A stretch of DNA of 18,039 nucleotides from assembly GCA_028290325.1 (NCBI GenBank), contig JAQGJY010000146.1, positions 1-18,039 of the forward strand, written 5' to 3'. Of this stretch, positions 6,111 to 13,831 are shown in pieces. The DNA comes from Tardiphaga sp. Lineage in GTDB: Bacteria; Pseudomonadota; Alphaproteobacteria; Rhizobiales; Xanthobacteraceae. The notes under the pieces are model-generated. The model saw only the letters and a program-made list of their open reading frames with translations. It did not search any database and had not been told where the DNA came from. Both the position numbers and the translations under genes were made by a program. Positions within the stretch are counted from its first letter, which is position 1, and the number at the start of each line of letters is the position of its first letter.

Positions 6111-8524
6111 ATGTGAGCAAGTCCCGCGCGCGCAACTTTCCCACCCGCGACGCCATCGTCGCGTTCATTCGCGCGCATCCTGGCGAGGTCGGCACCCGCG
6201 AGATCGCTCGCGAGTTCGGCCTCAAGAACGAGGACCGCGTCGCGCTCAAACAGATTTTGCGCGAGCTGAAAGACGACGGCACGATCACGAAAAAAGGCCG
6301 CGTCGTGCTGGAGCCCACGGCGCTGCCGACCACCGTGATGGCCGACATCACGGGGCGCGACACCGACGGCGAGCTGCTTGCCGCCCCGCTCGACTGGGAC
6401 GACGCGAACGGCGCAAAACCCGTGATCCGCATCCATGTGCCGCGCCGCCCTGCGCCCGGCACGGCGGCGGGCGTCGGCGATCGCGCGCTGCTGCGGATCG
6501 AGAAACACGATGACGGCTATGCTGGCCGCGTCATCAAGGTCATCGATCAGGCCAAAGCGCGGCTGCTCGGCATCTTCCGCCGTGCCCCCGATGGGTCCGG
6601 CCGGCTGATCGCGATCGACAAGAAACAGGCCGGACGCGGCGAACTCAACATCGCCAAGGCTGACAGCATGGAGGCCGAGGACGGTGACCTCGTCAGCGTC
6701 GATCTGGTGCGGTCGCGCGGCTTCGGTCTTGCGTCCGCGAAGGTGAAGGAGCGGCTCGGCTCGCTCGCGACCGAAAAGGCCGTCAGCCTGATCGCGATTC
6801 ATGCGCATGAAATCCCGCAGGCCTTCTCGCCCGGCGCGATCGAGGAATCCGAAGCCGCCGAACCGGCGACCTTGAAAGGCCGCGAGGACTGGCGCGACGT
6901 ACCTCTGGTGACGATCGATCCGCCGGACGCCAAGGACCATGACGACGCGGTTTACGCCGAGCCCGACAGCGATCCGTCGAACGCCGGCGGCTTCATCGTC
7001 AGCGTCGCCATCGCCGACGTCGCGTTCTACGTGCGTCCCGGATCGGCGCTCGATCGCGACGCGCTGCTCCGCGGCAACTCGGTCTATTTCCCCGACCGCG
7101 TCGTGCCGATGCTGCCGGAGCGCATCTCGAACAACCTGTGTTCGCTGGTGCCGGGCGAGGCCCGCGGCGCGTTGGCGGTGCGGATGGTGATTGGCCCCGA
7201 CGGTCGCAAAACCAGTCACACATTTCATCGCGTGCTGATGCGCTCGGCTGCGAAGCTGAATTACGCGCAGGCCCAGGCGGCGATCGACGGCCATCCCGAC
7301 GATACGACCGGACCGATCCTCGAGCGCATCATCGCGCCGCTTTACCGGGCCTATGCACTAGTGAAGCGCGCGCGCGATGAACGCAGTCCGCTCGATCTTG
7401 ATCTGCCCGAGCGCAAGATTTTGCTGAAAGCCGACGGCACGGTCGATCGCGTGATCGTGCCGCAGCGGCTCGACGCGCATCGCCTGATCGAGGAGTTCAT
7501 GATCCTCGCCAACGTCGCCGCCGCCGAAGCGCTTGAAAAAAAGGCGCTGCCGCTGATCTACCGCGTCCACGACGAGCCGTCGGTCGAGAAGGTGCACAAT
7601 CTTCAGGAGTTCCTGAAGACGCTCGACATGCCGTTCGCCAAACAGGGCGCGTTGCGGCCGGCTTTGTTCAACAGCGTTCTCGCCCGGGTCAAGGGCCACG
7701 ATGCCGAGCAGCTCGTGAACGAGGTGGTGTTGCGCTCGCAAGCGCAGGCGGAATATTCCGCCGACAATTACGGCCACTTCGGACTGAACCTGCGGCGCTA
7801 CGCGCATTTCACCTCGCCGATCCGCCGTTATGCCGATCTCGTGGTGCATCGCGCGCTGATCCGCGCGCTCGGGCTCGGCGACGGCGCGCTGCCCGACACC
7901 GAAAGTTTCGAGACGCTGAGTGAAGTCGCCGCGCAGATCTCCGTCACCGAACGGCGCGCGATGAAGGCCGAGCGCGAGACCGCCGACCGGCTGATCGCGC
8001 ATTTCCTCGCCGATCGGATCGGGGCCAGTTTTCAGGGTCGTATTTCCGGCGTCACCCGCGCCGGACTTTTCGTCAAGCTGGCCGATACCGGCGCCGATGG
8101 CCTGATCCCGATCCGCACGCTCGGAACCGAATATTTCAATTTTGACGAGGCAAGGCATGCGCTGGTCGGCACCCGCAGCGGAGCCATGCATCGGCTAGGG
8201 GACGTCGTCGACGTGCGTCTGGTCGAAGCAGCCCCGGTGGCAGGCGCGCTGCGATTTGAACTCCTGTCGCAGGGCAGCGTTGCCACGCGCGGACAGCGTC
8301 GTCCGCAGGCGCATCCGACCAAAGCCGGTCCCGGTCGCAGCCGGGCGCCGCAAGGCGCGCGCGACACGCCGCCGTTCGGTGACGACATGACGAAAACGAA
8401 GCAGCGCAAGGAGGCGCGCAAAGCCAAGGCGAAAGCGGCAAAGCCGGGCCGCGCCAAGCCGGGCAAGGCGGCAAGACAGGCCGCGAAAGCGGCGGCCGGC
8501 ACATCGAAGAAAGGTCAGTCATGA
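6107..8524 (+). CDS. rnr: Ribonuclease R
   Basis: A processive 3'-5' exoribonuclease that degrades structured RNA in the cytoplasm. 805 residues from a GTG at 6107 that overlaps the topA stop as GTGA. A second GTG at 6113 is an alternative start. An N-terminal winged-helix/cold-shock region covers roughly 1-230. The RNB catalytic domain carries DPPDAKDHDDA with D271, D274, D277, D279 and D280, matching the metal-binding aspartates around D272-D281 of the E. coli enzyme, plus the RISNNLCSL and FTSPIRRYADLVVHR signatures. An S1 domain follows (about 640-725, GRISGVTRAGLFVKL). The last 60 residues are a basic tail rich in Lys, Ala, Arg and Gly. No frameshift is visible. The start of the next gene overlaps its stop, supporting a topA-rnr-DUF983 operon. 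Confidence 0.97.
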   Translation: MNVSKSRARNFPTRDAIVAFIRAHPGEVGTREIAREFGLKNEDRVALKQILRELKDDGTITKKGRVVLEPTALPTTVMADITGRDTDGELLAAPLDWDDANGAKPVIRIHVPRRPAPGTAAGVGDRALLRIEKHDDGYAGRVIKVIDQAKARLLGIFRRAPDGSGRLIAIDKKQAGRGELNIAKADSMEAEDGDLVSVDLVRSRGFGLASAKVKERLGSLATEKAVSLIAIHAHEIPQAFSPGAIEESEAAEPATLKGREDWRDVPLVTIDPPDAKDHDDAVYAEPDSDPSNAGGFIVSVAIADVAFYVRPGSALDRDALLRGNSVYFPDRVVPMLPERISNNLCSLVPGEARGALAVRMVIGPDGRKTSHTFHRVLMRSAAKLNYAQAQAAIDGHPDDTTGPILERIIAPLYRAYALVKRARDERSPLDLDLPERKILLKADGTVDRVIVPQRLDAHRLIEEFMILANVAAAEALEKKALPLIYRVHDEPSVEKVHNLQEFLKTLDMPFAKQGALRPALFNSVLARVKGHDAEQLVNEVVLRSQAQAEYSADNYGHFGLNLRRYAHFTSPIRRYADLVVHRALIRALGLGDGALPDTESFETLSEVAAQISVTERRAMKAERETADRLIAHFLADRIGASFQGRISGVTRAGLFVKLADTGADGLIPIRTLGTEYFNFDEARHALVGTRSGAMHRLGDVVDVRLVEAAPVAGALRFELLSQGSVATRGQRRPQAHPTKAGPGRSRAPQGARDTPPFGDDMTKTKQRKEARKAKAKAAKPGRAKPGKAARQAAKAAAGTSKKGQS

Positions 8525-8958
8525 ACATCGAAAGCACGAATTGGACCCGCGACAGCGGCGTGCGCGCCAAGCGCGACGTCTGGCAGGCCATGAAGCGCGG
8601 ATTGATGAGCCGCTGCCCGAATTGCGGCGAAGGCAAATTGTTCAAGGCGTTCCTGAAGGTCAACGACCATTGCCCGACATGCCATCAGGATCTGTCGCAT
8701 CATCGCGCCGACGATCTGCCGGCCTATCTCGTCATCATCATCGTCGGCCATATCGTGGTGCCGATCGCGCTGTCGGTCGAAACCAATTTCGCGCCGCCGG
8801 TGCTGGCGCAGCTGGCGATCTATCTGCCAATCACGTTGTTCGCGTCGCTGGCTTTGCTGCAGCCGGTGAAGGGCGCCGTCGTCGGCCTGCAATGGGCCGT
8901 CCGCATGCATGGCTTTGACGAGGACGACAAGATAAGCGATGCTCCGGAGACCAAATAA
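8521..8958 (+). CDS. DUF983 family membrane protein with N-terminal zinc ribbon
   Basis: 145 residues. The start overlaps the rnr stop as ATGA, with AAAGG about 6 bases upstream. A zinc-ribbon-like segment carries C32-P-N-C35-G-E-G-K-L-F and C51-P-T-C54, the signature of DUF983 proteins. Two hydrophobic segments follow at about 68-88 and 92-115, so it is probably a small inner-membrane protein with its zinc ribbon in the cytoplasm. Family function is not established. The position after rnr and before a NUDIX gene is conserved in related bacteria as far as I recall, which hints at a housekeeping role. I would not assign an activity. Confidence 0.88.
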   Translation: MNIESTNWTRDSGVRAKRDVWQAMKRGLMSRCPNCGEGKLFKAFLKVNDHCPTCHQDLSHHRADDLPAYLVIIIVGHIVVPIALSVETNFAPPVLAQLAIYLPITLFASLALLQPVKGAVVGLQWAVRMHGFDEDDKISDAPETK

Positions 8959-8985
8959 CAATCAAGAAAATTGGTTCGGAACAGC

Positions 8986-9747
8986 ATGAACGACAGCGCG
9001 CAAAACGCCAAAAAAGCGACCGGCAAAGTCGAAGTCGGCAAGGAAGAAGACCACCACCCTTATTATCGCCCGAAGGACGCGGCGACGCTGATCCTGATCG
9101 ATCGATCCGGACCGGTGCCCAAGGTGCTGGTCGGCAAACGCAGCGACCGCGTCGTGTTCATGCCGGGCAAATATGTGTTTCCCGGAGGTCGCGTCGATCC
9201 GAACGACAACAAGATTCCAGTCGCCGCACCCTTGAGCGCCGAACTGCAAGCCAACCTCGCCAAGGGGAGCCCGAAGACGCCGCCGTCGCGCGCGCGGGCC
9301 TTGGCCACGGCCGCGATCCGCGAAGCCTGCGAGGAAACCGGACTTTGTCTCGGCAAAGCGGCGGGCGCGGTGAAGCCCCTGCCCGGCGTCTGGAAATCGT
9401 TCAGCGATGCGAGCCTGCTGCCCGATCCGTCGAGCCTGTTTCTGATCGCGCGCGCGATCACGCCGCCCGGCCGGGTCCGGCGCTTCGATACGCGCTTCTT
9501 CACGGCCGATGCCTCGGCGATCACGCACAAGGTCGAAGGCGTGGTGCATGCCGATGCCGAACTGGTCGAACTGGTTTGGGTCGAGATCGGCTCGGAGCCC
9601 TTGGCCGACGCGCATGCGATGACCAAGAACGTGCTGCGGGAACTCGGCAGGCGATTGGCGACCGGGCCGTTGCGGCATGATTCCGACGTGCCGTTCTTCC
9701 ACTGGGTCGGCGACAAGATGCAGATGGATATGCTGCCGGGCGCGTAA
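8986..9747 (+). CDS. NUDIX hydrolase, long form (NUDT19-like)
   Basis: NUDIX enzymes hydrolyse nucleoside diphosphates linked to other groups, such as CoA, sugars or NAD. The ATG at 8986 gives 253 residues. A TTG five codons upstream (8971) is possible, but GGA precedes the ATG at better spacing. The Nudix signature is split: FPGGRVDP at 65-72, then the catalytic helix R112-E-A-C-E-E-T-G. The Gly-to-Arg distance is about 44 residues instead of 14, an insertion of about 30 like that of NUDT19/RP2p-type proteins. The first 20 residues are polar and Lys-rich. It follows DUF983 after 27 bp with no terminator between, so it is probably the last gene of the topA operon. The substrate cannot be told from sequence. 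CoA or acyl-CoA is a guess from the NUDT19 resemblance. Confidence 0.88.
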   Translation: MNDSAQNAKKATGKVEVGKEEDHHPYYRPKDAATLILIDRSGPVPKVLVGKRSDRVVFMPGKYVFPGGRVDPNDNKIPVAAPLSAELQANLAKGSPKTPPSRARALATAAIREACEETGLCLGKAAGAVKPLPGVWKSFSDASLLPDPSSLFLIARAITPPGRVRRFDTRFFTADASAITHKVEGVVHADAELVELVWVEIGSEPLADAHAMTKNVLRELGRRLATGPLRHDSDVPFFHWVGDKMQMDMLPGA

Positions 9748-9755
9748 GCCCAGGC

Positions 9756-9792
9756 CAGCCGTCACCTCCCGGCTGCGGCGCGATCGCGCGCC
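9756..9792 (+). terminator. Two adjacent hairpins after the NUDIX gene
   Basis: CAGCCG with CGGCTG (9756-9775, loop of 8), and immediately after it GGCGCG-ATCG-CGCGCC (9777-9792). They begin 8 bases after the NUDIX stop. No T-run follows, so this is possibly a Rho-assisted stop or 3'-end stabiliser and not a canonical intrinsic terminator. Confidence 0.4.
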
Positions 9793-9864
9793 CAGGCGGG
9801 ACACGCCGTAATCCAGGCATTTCCGGGCAGGCGGCGGTTTTATCGCGAGTTCGGGCCTAAAACC

Positions 9865-9892
9865 TTGACTTCCCGGCGTTGGCGGCTAGGTT
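9865..9892 (+). promoter_or_regulatory. Putative rpmG promoter
   Basis: TTGACT (9865-9870), a 16-base spacer, then TAGGTT (9887-9892). Initiation near 9899 would leave a leader of about 58 bases. A 6-bp GC stem (GCGGCC 9893-9898 with GGCCGC 9917-9922) lies at the start of that leader. Confidence 0.5.
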
Positions 9893-9956
9893 GCGGCCGA
9901 AATCCGGGGTGGCCGTGGCCGCCCGGTCCCGATTCTCCGATTTCAGAGGTTTTGCC

Positions 9957-10124
9957 ATGGCCAAAGCGGTCACCATCAAGGTCAAGCTCGTCTCGACCGC
10001 CGATACCGGCTTCTATTACGTCGCCAAGAAGAACTCGCGCACCATGACCGACAAGCTGGTCAAGAAGAAGTACGACCCGGTCGCGCGCAAGCACGTCGAG
10101 TTCAAGGAATCCAAGATCAAGTAA
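9957..10124 (+). CDS. rpmG: 50S ribosomal protein L33
   Basis: A 55-residue basic protein of the large ribosomal subunit. The ATG at 9957 is preceded by AGAGGT (9945-9950) at 6-base spacing. The frame is open further upstream to 9879, but that would add 26 unrelated residues. The sequence MAKAVTIKVKLVSTADTGFYYVAKKNSR and the C-terminal end FKESKIK are typical of proteobacterial L33. It has no cysteines, so it is the zinc-independent form. It is a single-gene unit: its own promoter-like sequence in front, an intrinsic terminator 31 bp after the stop. Confidence 0.97.
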   Translation: MAKAVTIKVKLVSTADTGFYYVAKKNSRTMTDKLVKKKYDPVARKHVEFKESKIK

Positions 10125-10154
10125 GTGATCGAATCGATCGCTGGCTGAAACGAC

Positions 10155-10179
10155 AACGGAGCCTGACGGCTCCGTTTTT
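10155..10179 (+). terminator. Intrinsic terminator of rpmG
   Basis: A perfect 9-bp stem AACGGAGCC / GGCTCCGTT with a TGAC loop, running directly into TTTTT (10175-10179). Located 31 bases after the L33 stop. This is the clearest Rho-independent terminator in the window. Confidence 0.92.
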
Positions 10180-10210
10180 GTTGAGCGGTCGCGCGCGCGA
10201 GCGGGCACAC

Positions 10211-10224
10211 GCGGGCCGGCCCGC
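10211..10224. repeat. Perfect 14-bp palindrome GCGGGCCGGCCCGC
   Basis: A fully symmetric 14-mer lies 37 bp beyond the pleD stop (leftward) and 32 bp beyond the rpmG terminator. It could form a short hairpin at the end of the divK-pleD transcript. No T-run follows on the minus strand. Confidence 0.4.
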
Positions 10225-10261
10225 CCTTGGCGGTGGGTTACCGCATTGACGGCGGGAGCGA

Positions 10262-11635
10262 CTACGCCGCCGCCGAGACCACGCGATTGCGGCCGTCATG
10301 CTTGGCGCGATAGAGCGCGACGTCGGCGCGCTTGAGCACGTCGGCAACCGGCTCGCCCTTGATTTCCAGCGTCGAAAGCCCGATCGAGATCGTGACGTCG
10401 AGGCGTTTCAAGCCCTTGTTGACCGTGAATGGCTCGCCGGCGATCGAGCGCCGCAACCGCTCGGCCACCATGCCGGCGACGTGCAGATCGGTCTCCGGCA
10501 TCACGATGACGAACTCCTCGCCGCCGTAACGGCAGGCCAGATCGATGCCCCGAATCGATTTTTTGATCCGCAACGCGAATTCGCGCAGCACGTCGTCGCC
10601 GCCGTCATGGCCGTAGGTGTCGTTGATCTTCTTGAAGAAATCGATATCGAGCATCATCAGCGCCAGCGGCTTGCCGCGCGCCGCCGCCTGCTCCGCCAGG
10701 GTGCCGAGATGGCTCTCCATGTAGCGGCGATTGTGCAGCCCGGTGAGCGCGTCGGTCACCGCCATTTCGATCGAGTTCTGCACGTTGTCGCGCAGGTGTT
10801 CGGCATAGCGGCGCTTGCGGATCTGGGTCCGCGCGCGCGCCAGCAATTCGTTCTTGTCCACCGGACGCAGCAGGTAATCGTTGACGCCGATTTCGAGGCC
10901 GCGCAGCAGCCGGGTATTGTCGGCGGCGTCGGCGATGGCGAGGATCGGCACCGCGCGCGTCCGTTCCAGCGATCGCGCCTGGCTGCATAGCCGCAGGCCG
11001 TCGTAATTCTCAAGGCCAAGCGACACGATCAGCAGATCGTAATTGCCCTCGGCGGCGTGGAACAACGCTTCCGCCGGATTCGGTTCGACATCGACCGTGT
11101 GTTCGGTGCTCAGCACGGGCGCGAGCCGCTCATAGGATGACGGCCGGTCATCGACCAGCAACACACGGCCACCGGTGCCGAGATCGTTGACGGCGCGGCG
11201 CTCCGGCGCCTGCACGCCCATTTCCATCGTCGTGATGGCGCGCATCCGCAATTCGTCGGTCATCATCTTGAGGCGCGTCAGCGATCGCACCCGCGCGATC
11301 AGCACGATGTCCGATACCGGCTTGGTGAGGAAATCGTCGGCGCCGGCTTCCAGCCCGCGCACCCGATCGGCCGGGCTGTCCAGCGCCGTCACCATCACCA
11401 CGGGTATGAAATGCGTCGCGGGATTGGCCTTGAGGCGGCGGCAGACCTCGAAGCCGTCGATATCGGGCATCATAACGTCCAGCAGGATGATGTCGCATTC
11501 CGCCCGCGAACAAATTTCCAGGGCCTGGGTGCCGTTGCATGCGGTGATGACGTCGAAATACTCAGCCGACAGCCGCGCTTCGAGAAGCTTCACGTTGGCC
11601 GGAATATCATCCACGACGAGAACACGCGCCGACAT
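10262..11635 (-). CDS. pleD: Response regulator / diguanylate cyclase PleD
   Basis: PleD makes cyclic di-GMP from two GTP when phosphorylated and controls polar development in alphaproteobacteria. 457 residues with the Caulobacter domain order. REC1 (1-120) has acidic D9-D10, phospho-acceptor D53 and K105. REC2 (about 155-275) is degenerate: Ser205 replaces the acceptor Asp, consistent with a dimerisation adaptor. The GGDEF domain (about 290-455) has VTDALTGLHNRRY, active-site GGEEF at 371-375 and the inhibitory I-site R362-x-x-D365 five residues upstream, so both catalysis and product feedback should be intact. The ATG at 11635 has GAGAGG upstream (11648-11643), which overlaps the divK stop. 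It is transcribed leftward with divK across an 11-bp gap, as in Caulobacter. Confidence 0.97.
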   Translation of the reverse strand: MSARVLVVDDIPANVKLLEARLSAEYFDVITACNGTQALEICSRAECDIILLDVMMPDIDGFEVCRRLKANPATHFIPVVMVTALDSPADRVRGLEAGADDFLTKPVSDIVLIARVRSLTRLKMMTDELRMRAITTMEMGVQAPERRAVNDLGTGGRVLLVDDRPSSYERLAPVLSTEHTVDVEPNPAEALFHAAEGNYDLLIVSLGLENYDGLRLCSQARSLERTRAVPILAIADAADNTRLLRGLEIGVNDYLLRPVDKNELLARARTQIRKRRYAEHLRDNVQNSIEMAVTDALTGLHNRRYMESHLGTLAEQAAARGKPLALMMLDIDFFKKINDTYGHDGGDDVLREFALRIKKSIRGIDLACRYGGEEFVIVMPETDLHVAGMVAERLRRSIAGEPFTVNKGLKRLDVTISIGLSTLEIKGEPVADVLKRADVALYRAKHDGRNRVVSAAA

Positions 11636-11646
11636 CAGACAACCTC

Positions 11647-12012
11647 TCAGCCGATAAAGCGCCGAACTGTTTCAATGAATTTGCCGACCGAGATCGGCTT
11701 CGACAGATAGGCCTCGCAACCGCCTTCGCGAATGCGCTCCTCGTCGCCCTTCATGGCGAAGGCGGTGACGGCGACGACGGGTATCGAACGCAACTCCGGA
11801 TCATCCTTGATCCAGCGCGTGACTTCGAGACCGGACACCTGCGGCAACTGAATATCCATCAGGATCAGGTCGGGGCGATTTTTGCGGACAAGTTCGAGCG
11901 CTTCAAATCCGTTGCTGGTACCGGAGGTCTCGTAGCCGTGTGCTTCCAAGAGATCGCGAAAGAGCTTCATGTTCAGCTCGTTGTCTTCGACGATCAGGAC
12001 GGTTTTTGCCAT
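11647..12012 (-). CDS. divK: Single-domain response regulator DivK
   Basis: 121 residues, one receiver domain and nothing else. Acidic E9-D10, phospho-acceptor D53 (LILMDIQLP), T83 and K105 (YLSKP) are all present. In Caulobacter DivK is phosphorylated by DivJ/PleC and acts through DivL-CckA to lower CtrA activity; here that role is inferred from sequence and from its partnership with pleD. The ATG at 12012 has a strong GGAGGGG (12023-12017) ahead of it. The stop codon lies within the ribosome-binding site of pleD, so translation of the two may be coupled. The upstream 12013-12239 gap holds the probable promoter. Confidence 0.95.
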   Translation of the reverse strand: MAKTVLIVEDNELNMKLFRDLLEAHGYETSGTSNGFEALELVRKNRPDLILMDIQLPQVSGLEVTRWIKDDPELRSIPVVAVTAFAMKGDEERIREGGCEAYLSKPISVGKFIETVRRFIG

Positions 12013-12181
12013 CCCGCCCCTCCATTGTGTGATCGACGCGCGGGGCCGCTGCGCCGACGTCGCGAATGGACGCCGGATCGTTGCAACCGATGTGTCAGAT
12101 TAGGCGCCAATTCGCTTCAATCCGTTAAGATGATGCGCCCGATTGGCCCGGACCGACGCACTTGCTAGATAGAGCTTCGGA

Positions 12182-12201
12182 GACTCGGCCATAATGGTTA
12201 A
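12182..12201. promoter_or_regulatory. CtrA half-site-like motif next to a GANTC site
   Basis: The minus strand reads TTAACCAT at 12201-12194, identical to the half-site form of the Caulobacter CtrA box. GACTC, a CcrM-type GANTC site, lies 7 bp away at 12182-12186. The pair sits in the divergent gap 39 bp before the DUF3572 start and 182 bp before the divK start. No full TTAA-N7-TTAA is seen. An 8-mer can occur by chance. Confidence 0.4.
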
Positions 12202-12239
12202 AATAGAGCCCATAAGGCGGCGAAAGGCAAACGGCAGAC

Positions 12240-12539
12240 ATGGCCAAAGCGCGTCACAATCCCCGGGAAATGGCTGAAATCGTAGCCGTCCAGGCGCTCG
12301 GCTTCATCGCCGGCGAGCCCGATCGGCTCGGCCAGTTCCTGTCCGAAAGCGGCCTTGGCCCGGAGACCCTGCGGGCCGCCGCCAGCGATCCGCAGTTCCT
12401 CGCCAGCGTGCTCGATTTCGTGATGCGCGATGACGCGACCGTGACCGCCTTTTCCAAGGCGTCCGAGCTGCACCCGACGACCATTGCCGCCGCCCGTCAG
12501 GCGCTGGGCGATTCGCACTGGCAGGGCGACGGGGCGTGA
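12240..12539 (+). CDS. DUF3572 family protein
   Basis: 99 residues, predicted all-helical and acidic-to-neutral, with no signal peptide or membrane segment. The MAEIVAVQALGFIAGEPDRLGQFLSESGL opening and the LASVLDFVMRDDATVTAFSKASE core match the DUF3572 family of alphaproteobacteria. The family has no established function. The ATG at 12240 lacks a strong Shine-Dalgarno (GGCAGAC only). The stop overlaps the GTG start of dinB as GTGA, so DinB synthesis probably depends on translation of this gene. It is divergent from divK. A role linked to polymerase IV is suggested by the coupling only. Confidence 0.85.
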   Translation: MAKARHNPREMAEIVAVQALGFIAGEPDRLGQFLSESGLGPETLRAAASDPQFLASVLDFVMRDDATVTAFSKASELHPTTIAAARQALGDSHWQGDGA

Positions 12540-13831
12540 CCATAGCCGCGCCAGAGGTCAGCGAGCCGCGCTGCTTCTGTCGCGACTGTCTGGCCGACCA
12601 ACGCAGCACCGCGCGGCGATGCAACGCCTGCGGCTCGCCCCGCCTCGTCAAACACGATGCGCTGCCGACGCTGACGCTGGCGCATATCGACTGCGATGCG
12701 TTCTACGCCACCGTCGAAAAACGCGACAATCCGGCGCTGGCGGATCGCCCCGTCATCATTGGCGGCGGCAAGCGCGGCGTCGTCGCGGCTGCCTGCTACA
12801 TCGCCCGGACCTATGGCGTGCGCTCGGCGATGCCGATGTTCAAAGCGCTGGCGCTGTGCCCCGAGGCCGCCGTGGTGCGCCCGGACATGGCGAAATATGT
12901 CCGCGTCGGCCGCGAGGTGCGGCGCGCGATGCAGACGCTGACGCCGCTGGTCGAGCCGCTGTCGATCGACGAGGCGTTTCTCGACCTGTCCGGCACGCAA
13001 CGGCTGCACGGCATGATCCCGGCCAAGGTGCTGGCGCGGCTGGCGGCGCAGGTCGAGCGCGACGTCGGCATCACCGTGTCGGTGGGGCTGTCGTGCAACA
13101 AGTTCCTCGCCAAGATCGCGTCCGATCTGGACAAGCCGCGCGGCTTTGCGGCGCTCAGCCAGGATGACGCGATCGCGCTGCTGCGGGACCGGCCGGTCGG
13201 CTTCATCTTCGGCGTCGGCCCCGCGACTCAGGAACGGCTGTCGCAACGCGGTTTCAGGTTGATCGGCGACATCCAGCGCGCGGATCAGATCGATCTGATG
13301 AAGCAGTTCGGCGGCGAGGGCCAGCGGCTGTGGCGGCTGGCGCGCGGCATCGACGATCGCCGCGTGGTCGCCGATCGCGGCGCCAAGACGATCTCCAACG
13401 AAACCACGTTCGAGACCGACATGCGCGATTTCGCGGCGCTCGAGAAGATCCTGTGGCGGCTGTGCGAAAAGGTCTCGTCGCGGTTGAAGAGCGGCGAACA
13501 CGCGGGTTCGACGATCACGCTGAAATTGAAGACCGCCGATTTCCGCCAGCGCACGCGCTCGCAATCGATCCAGATGCCGACCCAGATGGCGTCGCGCATC
13601 TTCGCTATCGCGCGCGAATTGCTGGCGAAGGAGATCGACGGCACCGCGTTTCGCCTGATGGGCGCCGGGGTCAGCGCGCTGACGCCGGGATCGCGCGACG
13701 ATGCGACCGACATGCTGGATCGCCGCTCGGTCCATGCCGAACGCGCGATGGACGATCTGCGAAAACGCTTCGGTGACGCGGCGGTGATCCGCGGCATCGC
13801 CTATGACGGGCCGGAGAAAGCGGAAGGGTGA
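12536..13831 (+). CDS. dinB: DNA polymerase IV (Y family) with N-terminal zinc ribbon
   Basis: A translesion DNA polymerase. 431 residues from a GTG that overlaps the DUF3572 stop. The first 45 residues are an extra C4 zinc-ribbon-like module: C15-x2-C18 and C29-x2-C32, plus C13. Enterobacterial DinB lacks it and starts near residue 48 here. Palm and finger motifs follow: HIDCDAFYATVE with metal-binding D52 and steric-gate Y57, CYIARTYGVRSAMP (about 87-100), and PLSIDEAFLDLSG with D145-E146. The thumb, then a little-finger domain from about 290 (SNETTF), are intact. The C-terminus ends in LRKRFGDAAVIRGIAYDGPEKAEG without an obvious long clamp-binding tail. No LexA-type box of the alphaproteobacterial GTTC-N7-GTTC form is visible upstream. 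Confidence 0.95.
   Translation: MTIAAPEVSEPRCFCRDCLADQRSTARRCNACGSPRLVKHDALPTLTLAHIDCDAFYATVEKRDNPALADRPVIIGGGKRGVVAAACYIARTYGVRSAMPMFKALALCPEAAVVRPDMAKYVRVGREVRRAMQTLTPLVEPLSIDEAFLDLSGTQRLHGMIPAKVLARLAAQVERDVGITVSVGLSCNKFLAKIASDLDKPRGFAALSQDDAIALLRDRPVGFIFGVGPATQERLSQRGFRLIGDIQRADQIDLMKQFGGEGQRLWRLARGIDDRRVVADRGAKTISNETTFETDMRDFAALEKILWRLCEKVSSRLKSGEHAGSTITLKLKTADFRQRTRSQSIQMPTQMASRIFAIARELLAKEIDGTAFRLMGAGVSALTPGSRDDATDMLDRRSVHAERAMDDLRKRFGDAAVIRGIAYDGPEKAEG

Noticed and set aside
5771..7294. Long open frame (507 codons) on the minus strand across topA-rnr
   Set aside because: Spans the junction of two certain genes, has no domain, and its Phe/Ala run is only the mirror of the TopA Lys/Ala tail.
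9879..9956. Upstream start for rpmG
   Set aside because: L33 is about 55 residues and the ATG at 9957 has a strong AGAGGT. The extension would also overlap the promoter-like -10.
10188..10201. Alternating CG run as a functional Z-DNA element
   Set aside because: Short CG runs are frequent in this base composition; nothing ties it to a gene.
12013..12239. LexA (SOS) box in front of DUF3572-dinB
   Set aside because: No GTTC or GAAC occurs in this gap, so GTTC-N7-GTTC cannot be present.
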